From Candidatus Bathyarchaeia archaeon (GTDB lineage: Archaea; Thermoproteota; Bathyarchaeia; 40CM-2-53-6): 64,000 bases of DNA. A program made the translations under genes and the position numbers. Positions 8,997-17,610 of the stretch are shown piece by piece (position 1 is the stretch's first letter; every line of letters starts with the position of its first letter). The stretch is from positions 124,001 to 188,000 of the forward strand of contig DASYWW010000040.1 in assembly GCA_035935655.1 (NCBI GenBank), written 5' to 3'. Below the pieces are notes generated by a model. That model worked only from the letters and a program-made list of their open reading frames with translations. It did not search any database and was not told where the DNA came from.

Positions 8997-9773
8997 ATGC
9001 TATCTGCAATATCTGATGAAGCAAAACGTATACTAGATGAGGCAAAGGAAAGAGGAATCGTCCTAAGACTCTTCGGTGGCGTGGCTGTCAAGTATCATTG
9101 CCCAAGCGCTACTCATAGATCACTCCAAAGATCCTATCCTGACTTGGATTTCTTTGGTAAGGGAAAGCAAGGTAGGGAGATCCGGAAGTTTTTCCTCGAT
9201 CTGGGTTACGAGCCTAACCAACGATTCAACGCCCTACATGGCGCCACTAGACTGATCTTCGAGGACTCCAGAAACCAAAGGGTGGTCGACATTTTCCTGG
9301 ACACATTCAAAATGTGTCATACATTGCATCTAACCAATAGACTTACTCTTGATGAATTTACAATACCAATCTCGGATCTATTGCTGACGAAACTCCAGGT
9401 CGTCGAAATAAACGAGAAGGATATCCGAGATCTTATCGCTATTCTTAGCGATCACGAAGTGGTGGAGAATCCCTCTAGCGGAGACAGGGAGGTAATCGAT
9501 ACTAGCTACATATCGAATCTGTGTGCAGATGATTGGGGGCTATGTAAGACCCTATCTCTAACACTAGCAAAGCTCCTGGCCTTCCTTTCGAAATACGAGC
9601 TAGAACCTGAAGCTAAGCAGATTCTCGGAAGTCGAATCAATAGGCTCATTCAGACTAATGAAACAGTCCCTAAGTCGTTCAAATGGAAATTGCGTGACAA
9701 GGTTGGGGAGAAGAAGCGCTGGTACGACCTCCCAGAAGTTCCTATACGAACGGAATCGGTTTCTTCAACGTGA
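8997..9773 (+). CDS. Nucleotidyltransferase-fold protein (AbiEii/MNT-like)
   Basis: This 258-residue protein has an N-terminal nucleotidyltransferase-like core. RLFGGVAVKYH supplies the helix-turn GG motif and SYPDLDFFGKG supplies a D-x-D-like acidic pair, followed by VVDIFLDTF as the probable third acidic strand. This resembles the AbiEii/GSU0053 group of NTases, some of which are toxins of toxin-antitoxin pairs, but no antitoxin-like partner is adjacent. A C-terminal helical domain of about 100 residues follows. Its end overlaps trm112 by 9 bases tail-to-tail. Substrate unknown. Confidence 0.7.
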   Translation: MLSAISDEAKRILDEAKERGIVLRLFGGVAVKYHCPSATHRSLQRSYPDLDFFGKGKQGREIRKFFLDLGYEPNQRFNALHGATRLIFEDSRNQRVVDIFLDTFKMCHTLHLTNRLTLDEFTIPISDLLLTKLQVVEINEKDIRDLIAILSDHEVVENPSSGDREVIDTSYISNLCADDWGLCKTLSLTLAKLLAFLSKYELEPEAKQILGSRINRLIQTNETVPKSFKWKLRDKVGEKKRWYDLPEVPIRTESVSST

Positions 9774-10046
9774 CAATTCAAGGTTGAAGGGTTTACCTTC
9801 CTTCAACACCCGAGGGGGGACACTTTCCTTCCATTTCGTTAGCCAGGATAGCTCGTCTCTTTGCTCGCGTAAGTCGTCCGGAAGTAGTTGAGGTATCTCA
9901 TCCATAATAGGATACCACCGGCCACACTCCGAACAAACCAGTAATCCTTCGACGATCTCCTCCTTCTCTTCGAAAACGTGAAGATCGAGTGGGTAATGCT
10001 TGTCAATGGGACAAGCGAGGATATCCATCAACCGTCTCTTCAACAC
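9765..10046 (-). CDS. trm112: Trm112-family methyltransferase activator
   Basis: This small zinc-binding protein stabilises and activates class I methyltransferases that modify tRNA, rRNA and release factors. The 93-residue protein shows the family pattern: RLMDILACPIDKH (first half of the zinc site), LLVCSECGRWYPI (C-x2-C), and IPQLLPDDLRE. The ATG start is 45 bases before the nucleotide-sugar dehydrogenase gene would end on the same strand. Recognition is by motif and size. Confidence 0.85.
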   Translation of the reverse strand: MLKRRLMDILACPIDKHYPLDLHVFEEKEEIVEGLLVCSECGRWYPIMDEIPQLLPDDLREQRDELSWLTKWKESVPPRVLKEGKPFNLELSR

Positions 10047-10091
10047 GATCCCCTAGATCCTGTGGTGCGGAGCTTTCCCGGATAAGGGTAA

Positions 10092-11450
10092 CTACGGTCG
10101 TCCTGTTGCAAGGTAAATGAATCCAGCGTCCTCACATTCCTTTCTAGTCCGGAGATTTCTTGTATCATAGAGAATAGGACTGTCACGCATAACACTCCTC
10201 ATTTTCGGAAGGTCGACACTTCGAAACGCGTTGTGTGCCGTGGCGATGATGACCGCGTCTGCATCTCGGATGGATTCCATTTCGCTACTACTTGATTCGT
10301 AAACCTTGCCTCCGACCGTCACGCGCGGAACGTATGGATCGAAGACTCGGATCTTTGTTCGAGATTGTTTCAGAAGCTTGAGAAGCTCGAGGCTCGGGCT
10401 TCTTCGCGTATCTTTCACTTCGCCTTTGTATGCTAGACCCCAGACCACTACACTGGCGTTTGAGAGACTCTTCTTACTCGTCTCAAGTGTTTTGATCAAC
10501 CTCTCAATGGTGTGAATGGGCATCATCTTGTTGACAGCCTTAGATGCAGATACTAGACGCAGTGCGAATCCCGCCTGTTTTGCCTTGAAGACAAGATAGA
10601 ATGGGTCCTTTGGAATACAGTGGCCCCCTACTCCGGGGCCTGGATAGTGTGGCATGAATCCGAATGGTTTCGTGGCTGCTGCGTTGATGGCCTCGACGAA
10701 GTCAACGCCCAAGGTTTCATGGAGGACTGCCAGCTCGTTTACCAGTGCGATATTCACGTAACGGAATATGTTCTCTAACATTTTTGTTGCTTCAGCCACT
10801 GACGGGCTTCCCACAGTAACGACGGGTGCGTCCAAGATCGCCTTGTAGAACTCGGCACCCAGTTGAGTGGAGTCGATGTTGATGCCTCCTACCACTTTTG
10901 GAATGTTTCTTACTCCGAACTTGGCATTGCCGTAGTCAATTCGCTCGGGGGAATAAACGAGGGCGAAATCTTTCTCAGGCCTCTTTCCGTTTCGCTCGAG
11001 TAAAGGTTGGAAGATGTCTGTCGTGGTCCCGGGAAAACTTGTGCTTTCAACGATGACGAGCTTGAATCCTAGGAGGTTCTTCGATAGGTCTTTGGCGACA
11101 GATTTGAGGAACGACAGGTCTGGCTCACCTCTTGTATCGAGAGGAGTTGGCACGCACACGATTACAATGTCAGAAGAAACCGCCCCGTTGGATATGCTCC
11201 CAGTTGCGCTAATCGATCCTATTTTGACAAGTTCAGGCAGATACTTCTCGCTGTAAGCATCTTCGACGTAGCAAATGCCCCTGTTGATCATGGAAACCTT
11301 TTCCTTGTCCACATCCACGCCGATTACTCCGAAGCCTGCTTGGGCAGAAGCTACTGCGAGGGGGACGCCAACATACCCCAAACCTACGACGCATACTTTC
11401 GCCTTCTTCGATCTCACCTTGCCCAACAAAGCAGTGGTGTTGTCGCTCAA
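10092..11450 (-). CDS. Nucleotide-sugar dehydrogenase (UDP-Glc/UDP-ManNAc DH family)
   Basis: This is an NAD-dependent UDP-sugar 6-dehydrogenase that oxidises a sugar C6 alcohol to the acid (UDP-glucuronate or UDP-ManNAcA) for surface glycans. The 452-residue protein has the Rossmann motif VVGLGYVGVPLAV, CVPTPLD, PERIDYGN, the catalytic Lys region ATKMLENIFRYVN, and the catalytic Cys in GPGVGGHCIPKDP. The C-terminal UDP-binding domain includes WGLAYKGEVKDTR. It resembles the WecC branch; the exact sugar is unknown. Its start overlaps the DUF354 gene by 4 bases (ATGA), so they form an operon. Confidence 0.93.
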   Translation of the reverse strand: MSDNTTALLGKVRSKKAKVCVVGLGYVGVPLAVASAQAGFGVIGVDVDKEKVSMINRGICYVEDAYSEKYLPELVKIGSISATGSISNGAVSSDIVIVCVPTPLDTRGEPDLSFLKSVAKDLSKNLLGFKLVIVESTSFPGTTTDIFQPLLERNGKRPEKDFALVYSPERIDYGNAKFGVRNIPKVVGGINIDSTQLGAEFYKAILDAPVVTVGSPSVAEATKMLENIFRYVNIALVNELAVLHETLGVDFVEAINAAATKPFGFMPHYPGPGVGGHCIPKDPFYLVFKAKQAGFALRLVSASKAVNKMMPIHTIERLIKTLETSKKSLSNASVVVWGLAYKGEVKDTRRSPSLELLKLLKQSRTKIRVFDPYVPRVTVGGKVYESSSSEMESIRDADAVIIATAHNAFRSVDLPKMRSVMRDSPILYDTRNLRTRKECEDAGFIYLATGRP

Positions 11451-12529
11451 TATCTCCTCAACCGGCCCGCTAGCTCTACCGTGCTAAGAATCTTGGCGAC
11501 TGGGTCCTCCATTTTCGCCAGGAGTTGTCTTCCACTTCTCCTCTGGCCTTCAAATGCCTCCGGGTTGGTTAGAATTCTTTGAACTCTAGATGCGATTTCT
11601 CGAGGTGACCTAATCGTCTCGACCAGGCCGAGCTTCTCCAGGTACTGGATGTACAAGGGTTTAGGTCCAGGAAAGCAGGAGATCGATGGAATCCCCAATA
11701 GCGCAGCCTCAACAGTCATTGTGCCCCCCGAGCCGACAAAAGCTGAGGAGTACGAAAGCAGGCTGGTGGCATCTACTATCCTGTCGACGACAGTAACACT
11801 ATCACCGAATCGCTTTCTGATCACGGGAGCTTGCATCCCATACCTTGTAGACACTACTACTTGGCAATCCAATTCTCGCCTTAACAACTCATCGATAATC
11901 GGCCCTACTACTGGCTCTTTGTCACTGGATTTCCCCATGAGATAGGATGCGAAGGCTTCTTCGGTTCTGAAAACGACGATCGGCCGATCGTTCTTGAGGT
12001 CCAGTTGACCCAGAACTCTATCGTTCGGACGATGGCGTTTGAGCCAGGCGGCAGGATCCAATGCCCTGTAAAGGACTACCTTCTTTATGGGTCCGCCGAA
12101 CGCGTCCCAAGCGGATCGACCGATGATCCAAGGACAGCAAAGGAAAGTTGTTAGGGGTATTGTCAGCCTGGCTACCATCCAGGAGTGTGGCGAGTCGTTA
12201 GCTGCAACATGAGGGATCCCTAGGCCGAACGCGACCCGAGATGCTTCGACCGAAGAGAAGGAGACCGCCACGCTTGGCTTCCACTTCTGAATCAGTTTTC
12301 CGAGTTTTGCAATTCTTTCAGCACTCGCGATGAGCTTCCCGAATGCAGTTCCACCGCCATGGCTTCCCACTACTGAAAATCGCAGCTTCTTCAATCTGAG
12401 CGTCTGTTCGGCCTCACGGTAGACGCGCGTTGTAATCAATACCTCATGCTCGTTCCCCGACAGCGCACGACACAAGGGCTCAAAAAAGAGCGCCTGTTTC
12501 GGGGTCAGAACTTCGATCCAGACTTTCAT
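11447..12529 (-). CDS. DUF354 glycosyltransferase-like protein
   Basis: This 360-residue protein belongs to the DUF354 group, which has a GT-B/UDP-GlcNAc 2-epimerase-like fold and occurs in archaeal and bacterial glycan clusters. The N-terminus (KVWIEVLTPKQALFF) and the segment AANDSPHSWMVARL are typical. A C-terminal nucleotide-sugar site is suggested by AFVGSGGTMTVEAALLGIPS. It precedes the nucleotide-sugar dehydrogenase in a two-gene operon and diverges from the dehydrogenase-like gene at 12706. The true reaction is not known. Confidence 0.82.
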   Translation of the reverse strand: MKVWIEVLTPKQALFFEPLCRALSGNEHEVLITTRVYREAEQTLRLKKLRFSVVGSHGGGTAFGKLIASAERIAKLGKLIQKWKPSVAVSFSSVEASRVAFGLGIPHVAANDSPHSWMVARLTIPLTTFLCCPWIIGRSAWDAFGGPIKKVVLYRALDPAAWLKRHRPNDRVLGQLDLKNDRPIVVFRTEEAFASYLMGKSSDKEPVVGPIIDELLRRELDCQVVVSTRYGMQAPVIRKRFGDSVTVVDRIVDATSLLSYSSAFVGSGGTMTVEAALLGIPSISCFPGPKPLYIQYLEKLGLVETIRSPREIASRVQRILTNPEAFEGQRRSGRQLLAKMEDPVAKILSTVELAGRLRRY

Positions 12530-12705
12530 AATCTATTTTCCGGGCAACCACAGTGGGTCCAACGACAAGTAGATAAAAGATGCAAATAATCCGACCTTCT
12601 AATTATTTCCGTGAGGAGGGCCGGCACCATTCGTGTTAACTGGCTATTGGCGGCATCTCGTAAGGGTAGCAACTTCTCCTCGTCTGCCCTGCAATATTGT
12701 AACGG
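12530..12705. promoter_or_regulatory. Divergent promoter region between two glycan operons
   Basis: This 176-base spacer separates the leftward DUF354/dehydrogenase operon from the rightward dehydrogenase-like/oxidoreductase pair. It contains A/T-rich elements such as agataaaagatgc and taattattt, suitable as TATA boxes for the leftward promoter. No open frame of note is present. Confidence 0.4.
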
Positions 12706-14091
12706 ATGCGTAACAATTGGTTAACCCACCAAACGTGTATGAGCGCTTCTCCGCAAGATTATGGGTGGTTTCGAACGAGCAACCAATTTTCCGAATGCAA
12801 GATTGCGATCATCGGAAACCAACCAGAAGCGCTCATTCTTTCAACCTTGTTTGCGGAAGCAGGGCGACCTAACTGCCTAGTAGGGCACTTTGACGAAGCC
12901 AAAACCAGGAGGACAGAACCAGGCGGGCTGAGCGAAGCAAGATGGCTGCTTGGAGTTCACCGGAAAACAGGAACTACAACCCTATTCTCAACCGTCGAGG
13001 AACTCTCCGCGAATCCACCGTCGATAGTTGTCCTAACCGGCCACGCCGTGAGTCAAAAGGAGCTCAGCGAGCTTGAGAGAACCACTCGCGCCCTCTGCAA
13101 GTTTCTCGCTCACGGGGCAAGCCTGACCTTCACGGGGTTATGCCGACCAAACTTCACTGGCACAACCCTTCGCGAAACGATCGAAAAGCACAGCGGCCAC
13201 ACTGTGGGCAGAGATGTTCAGCTAAGCTACGTACCACTCTTTTGGAGCGGCGAGACCCTTCAGAAATTTCGAGAGAAGCCAAAACTCGTCGCAGGAATCG
13301 GGACAAGCGCACCTTCGCTAGCTCAGGAGATTTTTCTCTCAATCTTCCCTTCGATCAGCACGAGTGCTATGCTCAGCGCCGCCGAGGCGGCCGGCCTATT
13401 TGGGCCAATATACCGAGATGTCCTGAGAGCCTTGGAATTCGAACTAGCAAGCCTCTGCGAAACTGATGACGTGGATTATTCCGAGGCTCTAGATCTTAGC
13501 AGGCAATCTGGAACCGACAACTTAGGGATTCCCAATACCTTCGTGGTTAGAGATACAATTGCGAGCAACATCGTGATCAGTAGCACGAGTGGACGAGGAA
13601 GCCTGAGCGTGGTCCGAGCGGCTCGACGAATCAATGACGCAGGCGAACAAAAAGTTCTAGACTTGGTCAAGAATGCTTTGGCCCTTTGCGGAAAACGCTT
13701 CCGCCACTCTAGAATCGCCATATTGGGTTTCAGTGGGCTCGAGTCTCCGCGAGATCCGAAGCCCAGTCCGCCACAAATCATTCAAACCCTTGAACGAAGA
13801 GGCGCGATTCTTTCGGTGTATCCTGGCAGGGACAACAGGTGGTTCGAAGCCGGAGTCCTAAGCGACGGCGTTAGGGTGGAGAACACTCCATTGAGAGCTG
13901 CTTCGAAGACGAGCTGCGCGCTGGTAGCGCTAGAGAGGTCGGATTTCGGAGAAGTAAGTCCGCAGAAACTGGCCTCTGAAATGAGCCGTCCAGGGGCGAT
14001 ATGTGATCTGTCACGGGTTCTGGAAGCTTCAAATGTAGAGAGAGCAGGCCTCTTCTATACTTCTATTGGAAGAGGCAGCTCGGGGACATGA
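12706..14091 (+). CDS. Nucleotide-sugar dehydrogenase homologue lacking catalytic residues
   Basis: This 461-residue protein follows the architecture of the UDP-sugar dehydrogenase family but has lost the catalytic residues. The N-terminal Rossmann loop reads KIAIIGNQPEALILSTLFAE in place of VVGLGYVGxPLA. The ENTFRxVN helix with its catalytic Lys becomes AAGLFGPIYRDVLRALEFEL. The catalytic Cys motif GxGGxCxPKD becomes NLGIPNTFVVRD. The C-terminal domain (RIAILGFSG...PRD) is still alignable. It is probably a pseudoenzyme, structural partner or regulator. A later start at 12739 (MSASPQD) is possible. It overlaps the Gfo/Idh/MocA gene by 4 bases, so the two are coupled. Confidence 0.75.
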   Translation: MRNNWLTHQTCMSASPQDYGWFRTSNQFSECKIAIIGNQPEALILSTLFAEAGRPNCLVGHFDEAKTRRTEPGGLSEARWLLGVHRKTGTTTLFSTVEELSANPPSIVVLTGHAVSQKELSELERTTRALCKFLAHGASLTFTGLCRPNFTGTTLRETIEKHSGHTVGRDVQLSYVPLFWSGETLQKFREKPKLVAGIGTSAPSLAQEIFLSIFPSISTSAMLSAAEAAGLFGPIYRDVLRALEFELASLCETDDVDYSEALDLSRQSGTDNLGIPNTFVVRDTIASNIVISSTSGRGSLSVVRAARRINDAGEQKVLDLVKNALALCGKRFRHSRIAILGFSGLESPRDPKPSPPQIIQTLERRGAILSVYPGRDNRWFEAGVLSDGVRVENTPLRAASKTSCALVALERSDFGEVSPQKLASEMSRPGAICDLSRVLEASNVERAGLFYTSIGRGSSGT

Positions 14092-15029
14092 AACGTGTCG
14101 GCGCTGGCGTTATAGGAACCGGATTCTGGGGAGAGAATCAGGTCCGAGTCCTCCGCCAAAATCCAAAGTGCAATCTTGTTGGAATCTGCGACGCTAATCG
14201 CGAGCGAGCACGACAGGTTGGCTCGAAATACTCGGTTCCATGGTATACCGACACACAGGAGTTTCTGCGCATTTCCGAAATAGAAGCCGTGACTGTCGCA
14301 ACACCTACACATACTCACTTTCAAGTCGGGACGAGAGTTCTCGAGGCCGGAAAGAACCTCTTGGTCGAGAAACCAATGACAGGTAACCAGGAACAAGCTC
14401 GCAAGCTCGTCCGCACGAGTTCAAAAGCCGGGTTGAAGCTTATGGTCGGATTTATTGAACGGTTCAACCCGGGAGTTCGATTTGTCAAGGAGCTACTGAC
14501 CCAGAAGGCTGCAGGACAGGTCATTATCGCCACTGGCAGGCGTGTCGCTCGTTGGCCAATCAGGATAGGAGACGTTGGAGTAATCAAAGATACGGCAATA
14601 CATGACATTGACATCATACGGTTTCTGCTAGAAGACAATGTCTCAGTAGTCTACGCTCAGACCGGATCCTTGAAGCACTCTTTTGAGGACTACGCAGAGA
14701 TCATGCTACGGTTCAGCCGAGGCGTCACGGGATTCCTGGACGCGAACTGGTTAACACCTCGCAAAGTTCGCACCCTGATAATTACGGGGAGCGAGGCTAC
14801 AATAAATTTGGACTACATAACTCAAGAGATTACGGTTGAAAATTCAAAAATGATGACCAAACCGTACATTCGATATGATGAGCCGTTGCGTTTGGAACTT
14901 GAATACTTCATGAAGGTCGTGAGGGATGATCTTGACCCCATCCCATCTGGGGAAGATGCCATTGAAGCCATTCGTGTATGTGACACGGCCTTGAAATCTG
15001 GCAAGACGAGAACCGCATGTAAGAACTGA
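14088..15029 (+). CDS. Gfo/Idh/MocA-family sugar oxidoreductase
   Basis: This is an NAD(P)-dependent oxidoreductase, probably acting on a nucleotide sugar (for example a WlbA-like UDP-GlcNAc(A) 3-dehydrogenase). The 313-residue protein begins with the Rossmann motif VIGTGFWGENQVR and carries the family EKP motif (LLVEKPMTGN) at about residue 93. The second domain contains DTAIHDIDIIRFL with the family's conserved His-Asp residues. It is translationally coupled to the catalytically stripped dehydrogenase upstream, which suggests the two work on the same sugar. Confidence 0.88.
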   Translation: MKRVGAGVIGTGFWGENQVRVLRQNPKCNLVGICDANRERARQVGSKYSVPWYTDTQEFLRISEIEAVTVATPTHTHFQVGTRVLEAGKNLLVEKPMTGNQEQARKLVRTSSKAGLKLMVGFIERFNPGVRFVKELLTQKAAGQVIIATGRRVARWPIRIGDVGVIKDTAIHDIDIIRFLLEDNVSVVYAQTGSLKHSFEDYAEIMLRFSRGVTGFLDANWLTPRKVRTLIITGSEATINLDYITQEITVENSKMMTKPYIRYDEPLRLELEYFMKVVRDDLDPIPSGEDAIEAIRVCDTALKSGKTRTACKN

Positions 15030-15054
15030 CACTCTGTTCGTTCCCGTAACCCGT

Positions 15055-15981
15055 TTAGTTGTTCGACATTGGCGTACTAGACGATTCTTCCATACCCAAC
15101 ACCAGTTCTGTTAAGATCTCGTTTACGGGCGTCTTAATTCGCGCTCTTCTTCCACGGGAAACTATTGCGCCATTTAGTTGTCTAATTTCCGTAGTCCTGC
15201 CTCTTTCTATGTCTTGGAGCATTGAAGACTTGTTGGGTTTAGTTGACAACAAGATCTTCCGCCATAGTTTTCTAGGATCTCCGACAAGTCGAACGCGTGC
15301 GGCATGGCTAACCAAGATCCCTTCGTCTATTGCGCGTTGGGCGATCCCGTGGATCACCCGGTTCTTGGCCAGCGCACCATTGGGTAGCCTGGTCAAACTT
15401 GAAAGCGGGTTTATTGCTGCATTGACGATGGCTTTCGTCCACAGCACTCCGCGGATGTTGGAACTGGTTCTTGTCCTAAATCCGGCTCCGTCGAACGCCA
15501 TCTTGATGCGCAAGCTGGAATCTGTTCTTCCTGTGGGTCCAACAAGCGTCAGCCCTCTCCCCGTATGCGTCACGTATCCTGGGCCTGATGAGAGTGCTCC
15601 TTCCGTGGTGGATGCTGCGAGAACTTCGTTTTTGAACGAGGATTGTAGGGTCTCAACATTGCCGAGGCCGTTTTGAAGACTCAAGATGTTGGTCTCAGGA
15701 GGCACGATTCCGCGATAACTCGTGGCTACTACTCTGGTGTCGTAGGCTTTCACCGCAATAATCAGAACGTCTGTTCCGAGTAGCTTTGTTGGACCCTTTC
15801 GAACGGATACGCGAACCTCGGTGAGGGTTCGGTCTAGGTCTTGGAGCCTAATACCATTCCTCTTGATGGCTCGGACTACAACTGGGTCGTGATGTACTAG
15901 TGTGACATCGTGCCCCGCCATTCTCAATCTTGCGCCGAAGAGACAACCAATGGCTCCTGCGCCGACAATGCCGAAGTGCAA
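15055..15981 (-). CDS. panE: 2-dehydropantoate 2-reductase
   Basis: This enzyme reduces ketopantoate to pantoate with NADPH in CoA synthesis. The 308-residue protein begins FGIVGAGAIGCLFGARL (dinucleotide-binding motif). It contains the VKAYDT segment and SLQNGLGNVE, followed by a C-terminal helical domain with LWTKAIVNAAINPLSSL, where the conserved Lys and Asn of this family are found. It is the last of four leftward CoA genes, 13 bases after panB. Confidence 0.92.
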   Translation of the reverse strand: MHFGIVGAGAIGCLFGARLRMAGHDVTLVHHDPVVVRAIKRNGIRLQDLDRTLTEVRVSVRKGPTKLLGTDVLIIAVKAYDTRVVATSYRGIVPPETNILSLQNGLGNVETLQSSFKNEVLAASTTEGALSSGPGYVTHTGRGLTLVGPTGRTDSSLRIKMAFDGAGFRTRTSSNIRGVLWTKAIVNAAINPLSSLTRLPNGALAKNRVIHGIAQRAIDEGILVSHAARVRLVGDPRKLWRKILLSTKPNKSSMLQDIERGRTTEIRQLNGAIVSRGRRARIKTPVNEILTELVLGMEESSSTPMSNN

Positions 15982-15994
15982 GTTTTCAGGACTT

Positions 15995-16867
15995 CTAGCT
16001 TGAGTCGAGCTTGTTCCGTTCTGAGTCTTCCATTTTGAAGACGTGTTTCTCTCCGGGAAAGTTTCCTTGACGGACCTCTGATGCGTATTCCCCCATGGCT
16101 TTTTTTATCGTTGAGGCAACATCTGCGTATTGCTTTGCGAATTTTGGCACAAATCTAGGGTAGAGTCCGAGAATGTCGTGCAAGACGAGTACTTGGCCAT
16201 CGCAGTATCTCCCCGAGCCAATACCAATGGTCGGGATTGAAACGGTTTGCGTGATGACTTTTGCCACTTCTTCGGTGACCAGTTCAAGAACAATCCCGAA
16301 CACTCCCGCTTCTTCCAATGACTTGGCATCCTCAACGAGTCCTTTTCCAGATTGAGCGCTCTTTCCCTGAATTCTATACCCTCCATGGAGAGTTGCGGTT
16401 TGCGGCGTGAGCCCGATGTGTCCGAGCACAGGTATGCCCGCGTTCGAAACTGCCTTCGAAATATGTGCCATTTCCCTTCCTCCTTCGATTTTGACTGCCT
16501 CCATTCTTCCTTCCTTGATGAAACGTCCCGCGTTTCTTATCGCATCCTCTTCAGAGATTTGAAAGCTAAGGAACGGCATATCGCCGATTAACAGTGAATG
16601 ACTCGCACCTCTCTTGACTGCTTGGCATACTGGAAGAAGTTCTTCGACCGTTACGGGAATAGTTGTGTCGTAGCCTAGAACGACCATCCCGTAGGAGTCT
16701 CCGACGAGGATCGAGTCAACTCCGACATCATCTGCGATAATTGATGTGGGGTAATCATATGACGTCACCATTACGATCCGCTGACCCTGAGTCTTCATTT
16801 TCAAAAAGTCGGCTACCGTTACTTTCTTTCTCTCTGTGTTAGAATTTCCCTTCATGCCTAGGCCCAT
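15995..16867 (-). CDS. panB: 3-methyl-2-oxobutanoate hydroxymethyltransferase
   Basis: This enzyme transfers a hydroxymethyl group from methylene-tetrahydrofolate (or its archaeal counterpart) to ketoisovalerate, giving ketopantoate. The 290-residue TIM-barrel protein shows VMVTSYDYPTS, VDSILVGDSYGMVVLG (metal-binding Asp), IGDMPFLS, AVKIEGG, GHIGLTPQ and IGIGSGRYCDGQVLV. It overlaps the phosphopantothenate synthetase gene by 10 bases. An alternative start a few codons later (MKGNSNT) is equally possible. Confidence 0.95.
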   Translation of the reverse strand: MGLGMKGNSNTERKKVTVADFLKMKTQGQRIVMVTSYDYPTSIIADDVGVDSILVGDSYGMVVLGYDTTIPVTVEELLPVCQAVKRGASHSLLIGDMPFLSFQISEEDAIRNAGRFIKEGRMEAVKIEGGREMAHISKAVSNAGIPVLGHIGLTPQTATLHGGYRIQGKSAQSGKGLVEDAKSLEEAGVFGIVLELVTEEVAKVITQTVSIPTIGIGSGRYCDGQVLVLHDILGLYPRFVPKFAKQYADVASTIKKAMGEYASEVRQGNFPGEKHVFKMEDSERNKLDSS

Positions 16868-17610
16868 CCTTGCATGTAGTGGATAAGATCCTTCATTGCT
16901 CTCGCAAGATTCTCCTCATTGTCGAATTTTGATGACATTTTGTTTAGTCTGGACTTCGAAAGAGGTTTCATTCTCAGCGTGATGCGAAGCAATTCCGGAA
17001 TAGCTCGGATGATATTGTCGACAATAGTGACTGAGGCGGCCCGCGAAGTTCGCGACATTGGATTGAGGTCTATCGCTATCACTGCTTTGCCAGCCTTTCT
17101 AAGTGCTTCAGCTCGGTCGCCGTCTTCCAGCGGGATCAATACAACATCAGCGTCACCTATTCCCGCGGCATCGACGCTGCGTCTTGCGCTGGCCACTCCT
17201 CGGATCCGAATTCTGGGTCTGGCGTTCACCCCAAGCACTTGCTTCGCGCCATTGCGCCTGAGCAAGGAATCGATTCTTCGTTCTCGGACGAGGCTTCTGT
17301 GAAACAGATTTACTTCCAGCCCGGCAGGGACTAGATTCGCAAGTTTGACGATATCTCGTGGTACGAGAGCGGCAGTGTTGCCGTTGATGGATATCACCGG
17401 GTTTCTTGCGCTCAGTAGAAACGCAGCGGCGGCCTCGGTCGACAGCCGAGAGGATTTTGGCGTGATCTCACCAAACAGATAATCGAAGGCCTCTCCACGG
17501 CCGTGGGCGATCAAACCCTGCGTTGCCACGATTCCGTTTTGAAATCCTCGGACAAGTTGCTCTCTAGTCTGAAGGGATCTAAACCGGGGGTGGTTGGGTG
17601 ATATTTTCAA
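16858..17610 (-). CDS. 4-phosphopantoate--beta-alanine ligase (archaeal PPS)
   Basis: This archaea-specific enzyme condenses 4-phosphopantoate with beta-alanine using ATP to give 4'-phosphopantothenate, replacing bacterial PanC. The 250-residue protein starts with the typical segment NHPRFRSLQTREQLV and carries GLIAHGRGEAFDYL and ISINGNTAALVP. ALVPRD and the C-terminal NPMSRTSRAASVTIVDNI are also family-like. It overlaps pantoate kinase by 4 bases and panB by 10 bases. Confidence 0.93.
   Translation of the reverse strand: MKISPNHPRFRSLQTREQLVRGFQNGIVATQGLIAHGRGEAFDYLFGEITPKSSRLSTEAAAAFLLSARNPVISINGNTAALVPRDIVKLANLVPAGLEVNLFHRSLVRERRIDSLLRRNGAKQVLGVNARPRIRIRGVASARRSVDAAGIGDADVVLIPLEDGDRAEALRKAGKAVIAIDLNPMSRTSRAASVTIVDNIIRAIPELLRITLRMKPLSKSRLNKMSSKFDNEENLARAMKDLIHYMQGWA

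Noticed and set aside
8997-9773. Toxin-antitoxin system based on the AbiEii-like NTase
   Set aside because: No small antitoxin gene lies directly upstream or downstream on the same strand.
15059-15676. 205-codon plus-strand frame
   Set aside because: Antisense shadow of panE.
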